From Amycolatopsis echigonensis (lineage in GTDB: Bacteria; Actinomycetota; Actinomycetes; Mycobacteriales; Pseudonocardiaceae): a stretch of DNA of 64,000 nt. Shown one piece after another: positions 51,905-61,256 of the stretch. The notes beneath the pieces were generated by a model. It made no database searches. It had not been told where the DNA came from and saw only the letters and a program-made list of their open reading frames with translations. The first letter of the stretch is position 1. Every line of letters begins with the position of its first letter. Location of the stretch: contig NZ_JACJHR010000038.1 in assembly GCF_014174495.1 (NCBI RefSeq), forward strand, positions 17,141 to 81,140, written 5' to 3'. Both the position numbers and the translations under genes were made by a program.

Positions 51905-53143
51905 ATGCAGACTTGGTCATCCGTCGCCGTGCCCCGGCTGCCCGGCGCCCCCCGCCCCCTCCGGCTCCACGACACCGCGACCGGGCAGGTCCGCCCGACG
52001 GCTCCCGGCGCCGCCGCCCGGATGTACGTCTGCGGCATCACCCCCTACGACGCCACCCACCTCGGCCACGCCGCCACCTACCTCGCGTTCGACCTGGTCA
52101 ACCGGGTGTGGCGGGACAACGGGCACGAGGTGCACTACGTCCAGAACGTCACCGACATCGACGAGCCGCTGCTGGAGCGCGCGGAACGCGATTCGGACGA
52201 CTGGATCGTGCTCGGCATGCGCGAAACGGCGCTGTTCCGCGAGGACATGGAGGCGCTGCGGGTGCTGCCGCCGCGGCAGTTCGTCGGCGCCGTGGAGGCG
52301 ATCCCGGAGATCGTCGAGGTGATCGCGAAGTTGCTCGCCGACGGCAGCGCCTACCGCGCCGACGACGCCGAGTTCCCGGACATCTACTTCGACCACAACG
52401 CGACCGGCCGGTTCGGCTACGAATCGAACTACGACGCCGAGACCATGGCGAAGTTCTTCGCCGAGCGCGGCGGCGACCCGGACCGTCCCGGCAAACGGCA
52501 CCCGCTGGACGCGCTGCTGTGGCGCGTCGCGCGCGAGGGCGAGCCGTCGTGGGAGTCGGAGCTGGGCGCCGGACGGCCGGGTTGGCACATCGAGTGCAGC
52601 GCGATCGCGGTGAACCGGCTCGGGCTCGGCTTCGACGTGCAGGGCGGCGGGTCCGACCTGATCTTCCCGCACCACGAGTACAGCGCGGCGCACGCCGAGG
52701 CCGTCGCCGCCGACCACCCGTTCGCCCGGCACTATGTGCACGCCGGGATGATCGGGCTCGACGGCGAGAAGATGTCGAAGTCCCGCGGCAACCTGGTCTT
52801 CGTGTCGCGGCTGCGCGCCGACGGCGTCGACCCGGCGGCGATCCGGCTCGCCCTGTTCGCCGGGCACTACCGCGAGGACCGGGCATGGACCGACCAGCTG
52901 CTGGTCGACGCCCAGGAGCGGCTGGCCCGCTGGCGCGAAGCGGTCGCGCTGCCGGCCGGGCCGGATGCGGAGGACACTGTCGCCCGGCTGCGCGACCACC
53001 TCTCCGACGACCTGAACACGCCAAAGGCCCTGACGGCGATCGACGCGTGGGTCACGTCGGCACTGCGCCGCGACGGCACCGATCAGGCCGCTCCGGGCCT
53101 GATCAAGGAGGCCGTGGACGCCTTGCTGGGCATCGTTCTCTAA
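51905..53143 (+). CDS. mshC: Cysteine:GlcN-Ins ligase MshC (mycothiol synthesis)
   Basis: MshC uses ATP to join cysteine to 1D-myo-inosityl 2-amino-2-deoxy-alpha-D-glucopyranoside, the penultimate step of mycothiol synthesis. The 412-residue protein is a class I tRNA-synthetase relative. It has the HIGH-type motif in YVCGITPYDATHLGHAATY, zinc-ligand Cys residues there and in WHIECSAIAVNRL, and KMSKSRGN near residue 290. The start MQTWSSVAVPRLPG matches the family. A GGAGG lies only one base before ATG 51905, so the transcript may be leaderless. Free-standing cysteinyl-tRNA synthetase is excluded by the N-terminal sequence and the shorter C-terminus. Confidence 0.95.
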   Translation: MQTWSSVAVPRLPGAPRPLRLHDTATGQVRPTAPGAAARMYVCGITPYDATHLGHAATYLAFDLVNRVWRDNGHEVHYVQNVTDIDEPLLERAERDSDDWIVLGMRETALFREDMEALRVLPPRQFVGAVEAIPEIVEVIAKLLADGSAYRADDAEFPDIYFDHNATGRFGYESNYDAETMAKFFAERGGDPDRPGKRHPLDALLWRVAREGEPSWESELGAGRPGWHIECSAIAVNRLGLGFDVQGGGSDLIFPHHEYSAAHAEAVAADHPFARHYVHAGMIGLDGEKMSKSRGNLVFVSRLRADGVDPAAIRLALFAGHYREDRAWTDQLLVDAQERLARWREAVALPAGPDAEDTVARLRDHLSDDLNTPKALTAIDAWVTSALRRDGTDQAAPGLIKEAVDALLGIVL

Positions 53144-53157
53144 ACCCGCTCAGCACC

Positions 53158-53191
53158 GGACAGTGGCCGGACATCGATCCGGCCACTGTCC
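53158..53191. terminator. Terminator hairpin between mshC and the ABC-F gene
   Basis: ggacagtggccgga (53158-53171) and tccggccactgtcc (53178-53191) pair perfectly over 14 bp with a 6-base loop. It lies between two convergent stops and probably serves both genes. Confidence 0.8.
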
Positions 53192-53213
53192 GCGCAGTGA
53201 ACTGTATAACGAC

Positions 53214-54839
<1,626 letters not shown>

Positions 54840-55056
54840 GAGTGAGCACCGGGCCTTTGCGGTGGAAGCGAAATCCCCGACGGGCAACGCGCGGCTTCCC
54901 GGGAGCAGGGCTCGACCGGGAGCGGCCTCGATGCGGGGAGGGCTCGGTTCAGCTGTCCATGATGGCCGGGAGCATAACGCGGAGCGCACGGTGCCTGGCA
55001 AACCGTTTTTTCGGGGCCGGGTAACCGCCCGGCTTGACGATCGACCTCCTGCCTGC

Positions 55057-55096
55057 AACTCTGAAAGAACAGTTTCGAAAGAAACCTTTCAGAGTT
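55057..55096. promoter_or_regulatory. Nested palindromic operator upstream of the ArsR-MFS pair
   Basis: Outer arms aactctgaaag (55057-55067) and ctttcagagtt (55086-55096) are perfect. Inside them is gtttc-gaaa-gaaac (55072-55085). It ends 14 bases before the ArsR-type start codon. It is the obvious binding site for that regulator and could also affect the divergent ABC-F gene. The rest of the 271-base gap shows nothing else I can name. Confidence 0.65.
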
Positions 55097-55110
55097 TGGA
55101 CGGACGGCTG

Positions 55111-55695
55111 ATGACCGAACTGCCCCCGAGGAAACGGGTCGACGACGTCGAGCTGCTGCGCGCGCTCGCCCACCCGCTGCGGTCCGCGCTGGTGCACCAC
55201 CTGATGGCAGTCGGTCCGTCGACGGCGAGCGAATGCGCGGACGCGGTCGGCTCGACGGCGTCGAACTGCAGCTGGCATCTGCGCAAGCTGGCTGAACACG
55301 GCCTGGTCGAGCGGGCCGAGGGCGGCGACGGGCGGGAGCGGCCCTGGCGGGCGTGCCAGGTCGGGCTGGTGCTCGGCGGCTCGGGCGGCGACCCGGCGCT
55401 CACGGCGGCGCAGCTCGCGGTCGCCGGCACCGAGCTGGCCGAGGAGCAGGAACTGACCCAGCGGTACCTCGACACGGTCGAGCAGCTGGACGAGGAGTGG
55501 CGCGAGGCAAGCGGATTCTTCTCCTACGGCCTGAAAGCGACGCCCGAAGAGGTCACCGCGCTGACCAAGGCGATCGACGACCTGGTCCGGCCGTATGTCA
55601 GCACAATCCGCGAGGACGCGCCCGCGGACGCCCGCGCGGTCTTCCTCGGGATGCGCGCCTTCCGCCGGATCGGGCACGACGGGAAACCGGCGTGA
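55111..55695 (+). CDS. ArsR-type winged helix-turn-helix regulator
   Basis: A 194-residue regulator. The winged helix spans residues 10-80: VELLRALAHPLRSALVHHL, then the recognition region GSTASNCSWHLRKLAEHGLV. The C-terminal part is helical and Glu-rich, with LTQRYLDTVEQLDEEWREAS, a layout common in ArsR proteins that control drug efflux. ATG 55111 is preceded by a modest GGACGG; the longer open frame upstream is not family sequence. It overlaps the MFS gene by 4 bases (GTGA), so regulator and exporter are made together. The palindrome at 55057-55096 is its likely operator. Confidence 0.88.
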   Translation: MTELPPRKRVDDVELLRALAHPLRSALVHHLMAVGPSTASECADAVGSTASNCSWHLRKLAEHGLVERAEGGDGRERPWRACQVGLVLGGSGGDPALTAAQLAVAGTELAEEQELTQRYLDTVEQLDEEWREASGFFSYGLKATPEEVTALTKAIDDLVRPYVSTIREDAPADARAVFLGMRAFRRIGHDGKPA

Positions 55696-56948
55696 GACGG
55701 CTGCTGGCCGCCCCGGGATTCGCCCGGCTCTGGGTTTCGGCGTTCTTCGGCGAGACGGCCGAATGGATGCTGCAGGTGGCGCTGCCGGTGTACCTGTTCG
55801 TCCGCACCGGATCCGCGGTCACGACCGCGTTGAGCATCGTGCTCGGGCTGCTGCCGGCGGTGCTGCTGAGCCCGGTCGCGGGGATCGTCGCCGATCGCTG
55901 GGACCGCCGGGTCGTGCTGGCGGCGGTGTGCGCCGGGCAGGCGCTCGTGGTGCTGCCGTTGCTCGCCAGCTCCGCGTTGCCGGTCCCGGCGGTTTACGCG
56001 GTGATGGCGGCGCAAGCAGGGCTGGCGTCGGTGTTCGAACCGGCGCGCAGTGCGCTGGTGCCGGAACTGGTCGGCGTCGAGGACGTCACCCCGGCGAACG
56101 GCCTGATGAGCGTGAACAGCAGCGTCGCGCGGCTCGCGGGCGGCTGGGCCGGGGGAGCGTTGCTGGGCTGGGGCGGGCTGGACCGCGTGATCGTCGGCTA
56201 CCTCGTCGCGCTGGCGGCCGCGGGATTGCTGCTCGCGTTCCCGTTCCGGCGGGCGGCGGTGCGGAAGACCGCGCCCGACCGGACGGCCTGGCTCGCGGGC
56301 GTCCGTGATCTGGCGGGCAAGCGGCTCCGGGCGACGAGTGCGTCGGCGCTGCTGACTTCGCTCGCGCAGGGCATGTTCCTGGGGCTGTTCGTGGTGTTCG
56401 TGCTCGACATCCTGCGCGGGAGCGAGGCCGACGCCGGGCTGCTGCGCGGCGTGCAGGCAATCGGAGGCCTGGCGGCCGGGTTCGCGGTGGCGACGCTGGC
56501 CCGCCGGGTCGCGCCGGTGTTGTTGCAGGGCTGGGGGTTGGTCGCCGCGGGGCTGCTGTCGATGGCGATCTGGAATCTGCCGGGCGCGACGACCGTGCTC
56601 GGCGTGTACGTCGGGCTGTTCATGGCGGTCGGTGCGCCCGCCGTCGTGGCCGGTGCCGGGCTGCTGTCGCACGTGCAGGCGGAGACCGGCCCGGACCGGG
56701 CGGGACGGGTGCTGAGCACGGTCTACGCGCTGATGGCCGCGGGCACGGCGGCCGGTTCTCTGCTGGCCGGCGCGCTCGTCGCGGTGACCGGGCCGACAGT
56801 GCTGCTGAACGTGCAGGCAAGCCTCCACGTGAGCGCCGGGCTGGTCGTTCTGGGGTGGGGGAAGGGGCGGTCGCGGCGCTCCCGGACGCGGAAAGTCGTT
56901 ACGGTGGACGAGTGCCGTCTCTCTTCGCCACCAGCGACCTCCACGTGA
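55692..56948 (+). CDS. MFS exporter (DHA3, macrolide-efflux-like)
   Basis: A 418-residue transporter with about 12 spans. The opening APGFARLWVSAFFGETAEWM, then SPVAGIVADRWDRRVVLAAV (motif A) and SVNSSVARLAGGWAGGALLG, are typical of the DHA3 drug-efflux group that includes Mef-type exporters. The GTG start overlaps the ArsR gene. The last 37 bases overlap the start of the phosphoesterase gene in another frame, so the hydrophilic tail RSRRSRTRKVVTVDECR encodes two proteins at once. The substrate is not predictable. Confidence 0.88.
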   Translation: MRRLLAAPGFARLWVSAFFGETAEWMLQVALPVYLFVRTGSAVTTALSIVLGLLPAVLLSPVAGIVADRWDRRVVLAAVCAGQALVVLPLLASSALPVPAVYAVMAAQAGLASVFEPARSALVPELVGVEDVTPANGLMSVNSSVARLAGGWAGGALLGWGGLDRVIVGYLVALAAAGLLLAFPFRRAAVRKTAPDRTAWLAGVRDLAGKRLRATSASALLTSLAQGMFLGLFVVFVLDILRGSEADAGLLRGVQAIGGLAAGFAVATLARRVAPVLLQGWGLVAAGLLSMAIWNLPGATTVLGVYVGLFMAVGAPAVVAGAGLLSHVQAETGPDRAGRVLSTVYALMAAGTAAGSLLAGALVAVTGPTVLLNVQASLHVSAGLVVLGWGKGRSRRSRTRKVVTVDECRLSSPPATST

Positions 56949-57742
56949 CCCACGAGGGCAACGGCCCGATCGTCGACGAGATCGTGCCCGACGATCCCGG
57001 CGACTGGCTGCTCGTCGCCGGAGACGTCGCCGAGTCCGCCAAGGTCGTCCGGGAGACGCTCGCGAGGCTGCGCGAGCGGTTCGCGAAGGTCGTGTGGGTC
57101 CCGGGCAACCACGAGCTGTGGACCACGCCGAACGACGAATGCCAGCTGCGCGGCCAGGCCCGGTACGAGTTCCTCGTGGAGCAGGTCCGGGCGATCGACG
57201 TGCTCACCCCCGAGGACGAGTTCCCGGTGTGGGACTTCGGCCCGGAGCCGCTGACCGTCGCGCCGCTGTTCGTGTTCTACGACTACAGCTGGCGCACCCC
57301 GGCGACGGAGGGCAAGACCCGCGAAGAAGCGCTCGCGCACGCCCGCGAGATCGGCGTCGTCTGCACCGACGAGTACTACCTGCACCCGGATCCGTACGAA
57401 TCGCGTGCGGCCTGGTGCGAGCAACGGCTGAAGGTGTCCCGCGATCGGCTGGACGCGATCCCGGACGACCGCCGCACGATCCTGATGTCGCACTGGCCGC
57501 TGCACCGGCATCCGACGAACCCGTTGTACTACCCCGATTTCGCGCTCTGGTGCGGCACCACGCAGACCGAGGACTGGCACCTGCGCTACCGCGCCGAGCT
57601 GGCCGTGTACGGGCACCTGCACATCCCGCGCACGACCTCCGCGGACGGCGTGCGGTTCGAGGAGGTGTCGCTCGGCTATCCGCGGGAGTGGCGGAAGCGG
57701 GCACGCGGCGCGGTCCCGGTGCGGAAGCTGCTCACCGCCTGA
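56912..57742 (+). CDS. Metallophosphoesterase, PptH-like (Rv2795c type)
   Basis: A 276-residue calcineurin-fold phosphoesterase. The metal ligands are in ATSDLHVTHEG, LLVAGDVAE, VWVPGNHELWTT, MSHWPLHRHP and VYGHLHIPRTT. FALWCGTTQTEDWHLRYRAE and FEEVSLGYPREWRKR closely recall Rv2795c of M. tuberculosis, known as PptH. PptH removes 4'-phosphopantetheine from acyl carrier proteins. In mycobacteria it is followed by pptT, which is absent here. GTG 56912 is likely read from a leaderless or short-leader transcript (tacggt 6 bases upstream), as it overlaps the MFS gene. The activity is inferred from resemblance. Confidence 0.85.
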   Translation: MPSLFATSDLHVTHEGNGPIVDEIVPDDPGDWLLVAGDVAESAKVVRETLARLRERFAKVVWVPGNHELWTTPNDECQLRGQARYEFLVEQVRAIDVLTPEDEFPVWDFGPEPLTVAPLFVFYDYSWRTPATEGKTREEALAHAREIGVVCTDEYYLHPDPYESRAAWCEQRLKVSRDRLDAIPDDRRTILMSHWPLHRHPTNPLYYPDFALWCGTTQTEDWHLRYRAELAVYGHLHIPRTTSADGVRFEEVSLGYPREWRKRARGAVPVRKLLTA

Positions 57743-57793
57743 GCCCGGACGCGACCGGACTGCCCGCGCGGCCCGGTCGCGTCGTGGTGCGGA

Positions 57794-57973
57794 TCAGTCG
57801 AACGAGAGCCGACAGGCCGTCACCGCGACCTCAGCGGGAACGTAGGCGCGGTGCAGGACCCAGTAACACTCCTCGAACGTGGCGGCGTCGCACGCGTCGT
57901 GTGCGAGCCAGGGCTCGATGGCGTACTCGCCCACCGCGTAGTCCATGCAGGCGCCGAAATCATCCGCCTTCAC
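57794..57973 (-). CDS. Candidate small protein, 59 residues, four cysteines
   Basis: This minus-strand ORF starts with GTG inside the preceding 21-codon ORF; an internal ATG gives 51 residues. The peptide has an acidic, aromatic composition unlike the Arg/Pro/Ser-rich shadow frames. It includes VKADDFGACMDYAVGEYAIE, HDACDAATFEECYWVLHR and VTACRLSFD, with Cys at 9, 29, 37 and 54. I do not recognise a family. It occupies the 489-base gap between the PptH-like and PAC2 genes. Either it is a coupled second cistron, or it is the frameshifted C-terminal part of one 75-residue protein starting at 58025. Confidence 0.5.
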   Translation of the reverse strand: MKADDFGACMDYAVGEYAIEPWLAHDACDAATFEECYWVLHRAYVPAEVAVTACRLSFD

Positions 57974-58025
57974 CGGTGAAACCGGTGCCGCCGACGCGGT
58001 CCGCCGCTAGTGCCTTGGCGAACAT
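57960..58025 (-). CDS. Candidate 21-residue ORF with strong ribosome binding site
   Basis: The ORF encodes MFAKALAADRVGGTGFTGEG plus a final Gly. An ideal AGGAGG lies 7 bases before the ATG (58033-58038 on the minus strand), the best such site in the region. The ORF ends inside the start of the 59-codon ORF, overlapping by 14 bases. A strong stem-loop (58037-58069) touches the ribosome binding site. It may be a leader peptide, a peptide precursor, or the true N-terminus of the following ORF if one base has been gained. Confidence 0.45.
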   Translation of the reverse strand: MFAKALAADRVGGTGFTGEGG

Positions 58026-58036
58026 GCTCGTACCTC

Positions 58037-58069
58037 CTGGTCCGCGCGATGTCGCTCGCGCCGGACCAG
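58037..58069 (-). promoter_or_regulatory. Stem-loop abutting the small-ORF ribosome binding site
   Basis: ctggtccgcgcga (58037-58049) pairs with tcgcgc-c-ggaccag (58056-58069), with one bulged C and a 6-base loop. On the minus strand, two bases of the AGGAGG site of the 21-codon ORF are inside the stem. This could limit ribosome access or act as a 5' stabiliser. The other 160 bases up to the PAC2 gene show no feature. Confidence 0.45.
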
Positions 58070-58231
58070 TCAACGAGACGCGCTCGGCGAGGCACCAGAG
58101 CAGCACGGGGCGATCAGTCAACGGCGCAGGCGCCGTCATCCCGCCGGGCGGCTCGGATTACTGTTCGTAGTTCGGCGATCACGGTGCGTTCCCTCGCCCG
58201 TGCACCCGGGAACACGCCTGCCCCGAACCGG

Positions 58232-59143
58232 TCAGCGGAGGCCGAACCCGCCGTCCTGCCCGGGCCGGCGCCGCCGCAGGTACCGCTCGAACTCGGCGGC
58301 GATCTTGTCGCCGGAGACCTCTTCCATGGTGAAGTCGGTCTCGGCGTCGCCGCGTTCCTCGAGGCTGCGCACGTACTCGCTGATTTCCTCGTCCTCGTCG
58401 GCCATCTCGCTGACCGTCTGCTGCCACTCCTCGGCCTGCTCCGGCAGCGCGCCCAGCGGGATCTCGACGTCGAGCACGTCCTCGAGCTTGTGCAGCAGCG
58501 CCAGCGTGGCCTTGGGCGACGGCGGGTGCGACACGTAGTGCGGCACCGCGGCCCAGATCGAGACCGCCGGGATGCCGACCTGCACGCAGTAGTCCTGCAG
58601 GATCCCGACGATCCCGGTCGGGCCCTGGTAGTTGCTCACCTCGAGCCGGTACTTGCTCGCGGTGTCCTTGTCGTAGGCCGTCCCGGTGACCGGGACGGGG
58701 CGGGTGTGCGCGGTGTCGGCCAGCAGGGCGCCGAGCGCGATCACCATCGACACGTCCAGTTCCTGGACGTGCTCCACGATCTCCGCGCAGAACTTCCGCC
58801 AGCGCATGTTCGGCTCCGGGCCCTGCACCAGCACGAGGTCGCGGTCGAAGCCCTCGGGACGGCAGACCGACAACCGGGTGGTCGGCCATTCGACCCTCCG
58901 GGTGATGCCGTCGACCATCTTCACCGTGGGGCGGCTGACCTGGAAGTCGTAGTAGTCGTCCGGCTCGAGTTCGGCCAGCGGCGTCGCGTCCCAGGTGAGC
59001 TGGAGGTGTTCGATCGCCTGGCTGGCCGCGTCGCCCGCGTCGTTCCAGCCTTCGAAGGCCAGGATCATGATCGGGCGCTGGGCATCGGCGCGGTCCTGCT
59101 CCGGGTCGCCGGGCCGCGGGGTGTCGTCGACAGGCTCACTCAC
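58232..59143 (-). CDS. PAC2 family protein (proteasome assembly chaperone-like)
   Basis: A 303-residue soluble protein of the PAC2 superfamily, related to eukaryotic proteasome assembly chaperones. LAFEGWNDAGDAASQAIEHL at the start, LVLVQGPEPNMRWRKF, and VSNYQGPTGIVGILQDYC are family segments. The C-terminal 60 residues are acidic and helical, with EMADEDEEISEYVRSLEERG. Actinobacterial members are widespread and their role is not established. It starts with GTG. In M. tuberculosis the homologue Rv2125 also lies between mshC and hisG, so the order is kept here. It diverges from the HAD gene. Confidence 0.9.
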   Translation of the reverse strand: MSEPVDDTPRPGDPEQDRADAQRPIMILAFEGWNDAGDAASQAIEHLQLTWDATPLAELEPDDYYDFQVSRPTVKMVDGITRRVEWPTTRLSVCRPEGFDRDLVLVQGPEPNMRWRKFCAEIVEHVQELDVSMVIALGALLADTAHTRPVPVTGTAYDKDTASKYRLEVSNYQGPTGIVGILQDYCVQVGIPAVSIWAAVPHYVSHPPSPKATLALLHKLEDVLDVEIPLGALPEQAEEWQQTVSEMADEDEEISEYVRSLEERGDAETDFTMEEVSGDKIAAEFERYLRRRRPGQDGGFGLR

Positions 59144-59295
59144 CTGACCAGCCTACGGCCTTCGCCACCTACGCTGCGCAGCGTGTCCGCCCCCGCGTGT
59201 CACGGAGCGGGTGTGGCCCCGCTCACGGCGGCCCGCGTGGGACGCTGGAGGCGAGCGCGCCCGGCCGGAGCGGGCGCACCGGACAAGGAGAAACT

Positions 59296-59982
59296 GTGAC
59301 TGCACCGTCCACTTCGGACGGATTGGCGGCTGTCCTCTGGGACATGGACGGCACCCTCGTCGATTCCGAGAAACTGTGGGACGTCGCGCTGTACGAGGCC
59401 GCCGAGGCGCTCGGCGGCACGCTTCCGGAGGAAATCCGGATGACGCTCGTGGGGTCCAACATGGACGCCACCGCCACCGTGCTGCTGGAGCAGACCGGCC
59501 GCCCGGTCACGCCGGAAGCGGTCGCGGAAACGGGGGAGTGGATCCGCCGCCGCACCGCCGGGCTGTTCGACGACGCGCTGCCCTGGCGTCCGGGCGCACG
59601 CGAGGCGCTGGCCGCGGTCCGCGCGGCCGGGCTCAAATCCGCGCTGGTCACCTCCACCGAACGGGCGCTCACCGAACTCGCGCTCGACACGATCGGGCGG
59701 GAGTTCTTCGACGTCACGGTCTGCGGCGACGAGGTCGACGGCCAGAACAAACCCCTCCCGCGGCCCTATCTGAAGGCCGCCGAACTGCTCGGCGTGGCCC
59801 CGGCGCGGTGCGTCGCGGTCGAGGACTCGCCGCCGGGCGCGGAGTCGGCCGAGAGCGCCGGCTGCACGGTGCTCGTGGTGCCCAACGACGTGGCCGTCCC
59901 GGACGGTCCGCGCCGGGTGTTCCGCACGTCGCTGGCCGGGGTCGGCGTGCCCGAGCTGGCCGCGCTGCTGCCGTCGCTGTGA
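59296..59982 (+). CDS. HAD superfamily phosphatase (beta-phosphoglucomutase-like)
   Basis: A 228-residue HAD hydrolase. Motif I is VLWDMDGTLVDSE near residue 13, with the nucleophile Asp and the acid/base Asp. Motif II is LVTSTE. The motif III/IV region has KPLPRPYLKAAELLGV followed by CVAVEDSPPGAESAESAGC. A four-helix cap lies between motifs I and II, as in PGMB-type phosphatases. GTG 59296 has AAGGAG 5 bases upstream. hisE follows 46 bases later, so it may be co-transcribed with the his genes. The substrate, perhaps a sugar phosphate or histidinol-type phosphate, is not known. Confidence 0.9.
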   Translation: MTAPSTSDGLAAVLWDMDGTLVDSEKLWDVALYEAAEALGGTLPEEIRMTLVGSNMDATATVLLEQTGRPVTPEAVAETGEWIRRRTAGLFDDALPWRPGAREALAAVRAAGLKSALVTSTERALTELALDTIGREFFDVTVCGDEVDGQNKPLPRPYLKAAELLGVAPARCVAVEDSPPGAESAESAGCTVLVVPNDVAVPDGPRRVFRTSLAGVGVPELAALLPSL

Positions 59983-60028
59983 ACTCGGCGGCTTCCGGGT
60001 CACCCGGAAGGACGCGGACGAGCGCGGG

Positions 60029-60310
60029 ATGAAAGGATCCGGTCCCGTGAAGACCTTCGATGAGCTGTTCGCGGAGCTTGCCGAGCGCGCGCGTACCCGT
60101 CCCGACGGGTCCGGCACCGTCGCCGCACTGGACGCCGGAGTGCACGCCCAGGGCAAGAAGGTGCTCGAAGAGGCGGGCGAGGTGTGGATCGCCGCCGAGC
60201 ACGAATCCGACGACCGGCTCGCGGAGGAGATCTCGCAACTGCTGTACCGGGTGCAGGTGCTCATGCTCGGCCGGGGGATCTCGGCCGAGGACGTGTACCG
60301 CTACCTGTGA
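60029..60310 (+). CDS. hisE: Phosphoribosyl-ATP diphosphatase HisE
   Basis: HisE hydrolyses phosphoribosyl-ATP to phosphoribosyl-AMP, the second step of histidine synthesis. The 93-residue protein has the all-alpha MazG-like fold with the metal-binding EEAGEVWIAAEHES and AEEISQLLYRVQVLM. VKTFDELFAELAERARTRP at the N-terminus matches mycobacterial HisE. ATG 60029 gives the same N-terminal length as the mycobacterial protein. GTG 60047 is an alternative with AAAGGA upstream. hisG starts 35 bases downstream, and the pair is the usual actinobacterial arrangement. Confidence 0.95.
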   Translation: MKGSGPVKTFDELFAELAERARTRPDGSGTVAALDAGVHAQGKKVLEEAGEVWIAAEHESDDRLAEEISQLLYRVQVLMLGRGISAEDVYRYL

Positions 60311-60345
60311 CGCGCTCGCGCACCGGAGACCGAGGAGAGACCGAA

Positions 60346-61191
60346 ATGCTGCGTGTTGCCGTGCCGAACAAGGGAGCCCTCGCCGCCGCGTCGGCGGAGA
60401 TGCTTTCCGAGGCGGGCTACCGCAAGCGACATGACGGCAAGGACCTGACCGTGCTCGACCCGGTCAACGAGGTCGAGTTCTTCTTCCTCCGGCCGAAGGA
60501 CATCGCCATCTACGTCGGTTCCGGCGAGCTGGACCTCGGCATCACCGGCCGCGACCTCGCGCTCGACTCGGGGGCCCCGGTCGAAGAGGTGCTCGCGCTC
60601 GGGTTCGGGGCGTCGACGTTCCGGTACGCCGCCCCCACCGGACGGGACTGGAAACCGGCCGACCTGCAGGGAAAGCGGCTCGCGACGTCCTACCCGCGGC
60701 TGGTCCGCGACGATCTCGCGCGGCACGGGGTCGAGGCGGAGGTGATCCGGCTCGACGGCGCGGTGGAGATCTCGATCCAGCTCGGCGTGGCGGACGCGAT
60801 CGCGGACGTCGTCGAGTCCGGACGGTCGTTGCGGCAGCACAATCTGGTGGCGTTCGGGGATCCGATCTGCGCGTCCGAGGCGGTGTTGCTGCAGCGGGCC
60901 GGGAGCGACGGGTCGCGGGCCAAATCGCAGCTGGCGGCTCGGCTGCAGGGCGTGGTTTTCGCGCAGCACTACATGATGCTGGACTACGACTGCCCGCGGG
61001 AGATCCTCGACCAGGCCATTTCGATCACTCCGGGGCTGGAGTCGCCGACGGTGGCGCCGCTCGCGGACGAGAAATGGGTCGCGGTGCGGGCGATGGTGCC
61101 GCGCAAGGAAGTCAACCGGATCATGGACGAGCTGGCCGAAACGGGCGCCAAAGCGGTGCTGGCCTCGGACATCCGCTCGTGCCGGTTGTAG
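60346..61191 (+). CDS. hisG: ATP phosphoribosyltransferase HisG (long form)
   Basis: HisG joins ATP and phosphoribosyl pyrophosphate in the first, feedback-controlled step of histidine synthesis. The 281-residue length marks the hexameric long form with its own C-terminal ACT-like regulatory domain, so no HisZ is needed. MLRVAVPNKGALAAASAEML, DLGITGRDLALDSG and the phosphoribosyl-binding segment VEISIQLGVADAIADVVESG are diagnostic. ATG 60346 has GAGGAGAG upstream. A strong terminator lies 12 bases after the stop. No T-box or his leader peptide was seen. Confidence 0.96.
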   Translation: MLRVAVPNKGALAAASAEMLSEAGYRKRHDGKDLTVLDPVNEVEFFFLRPKDIAIYVGSGELDLGITGRDLALDSGAPVEEVLALGFGASTFRYAAPTGRDWKPADLQGKRLATSYPRLVRDDLARHGVEAEVIRLDGAVEISIQLGVADAIADVVESGRSLRQHNLVAFGDPICASEAVLLQRAGSDGSRAKSQLAARLQGVVFAQHYMMLDYDCPREILDQAISITPGLESPTVAPLADEKWVAVRAMVPRKEVNRIMDELAETGAKAVLASDIRSCRL

Positions 61192-61203
61192 AAAACTCTT
61201 GAG

Positions 61204-61238
61204 CAGAGGGCGTCTTATCTTCGGGGAGACGCCCTCTG
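61204..61238. terminator. Bidirectional terminator after hisG
   Basis: cagagggcgtct (61204-61215) pairs with agacgccctctg (61227-61238) over 12 bp with an 11-base loop. It lies between the convergent hisG and ParA-like genes. Confidence 0.8.
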
Positions 61239-61256
61239 TCGCATGTGGACGGTGCG

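Noticed and set aside
51905..53143. Cysteinyl-tRNA synthetase
   Set aside because: The HIGH and KMSKS motifs are shared, but the N-terminus MQTWSSVAVPRLPG, the length and the missing anticodon-binding tail fit MshC.
57831..57967. Third-frame ORF MISAPAWTTR... overlapping the 21-codon ORF stop by ATGA
   Set aside because: The overlap is attractive, but the peptide is Ser/Thr/Arg/Pro-rich, as shadow frames in this genome are. The 59-codon frame has far more protein-like composition.
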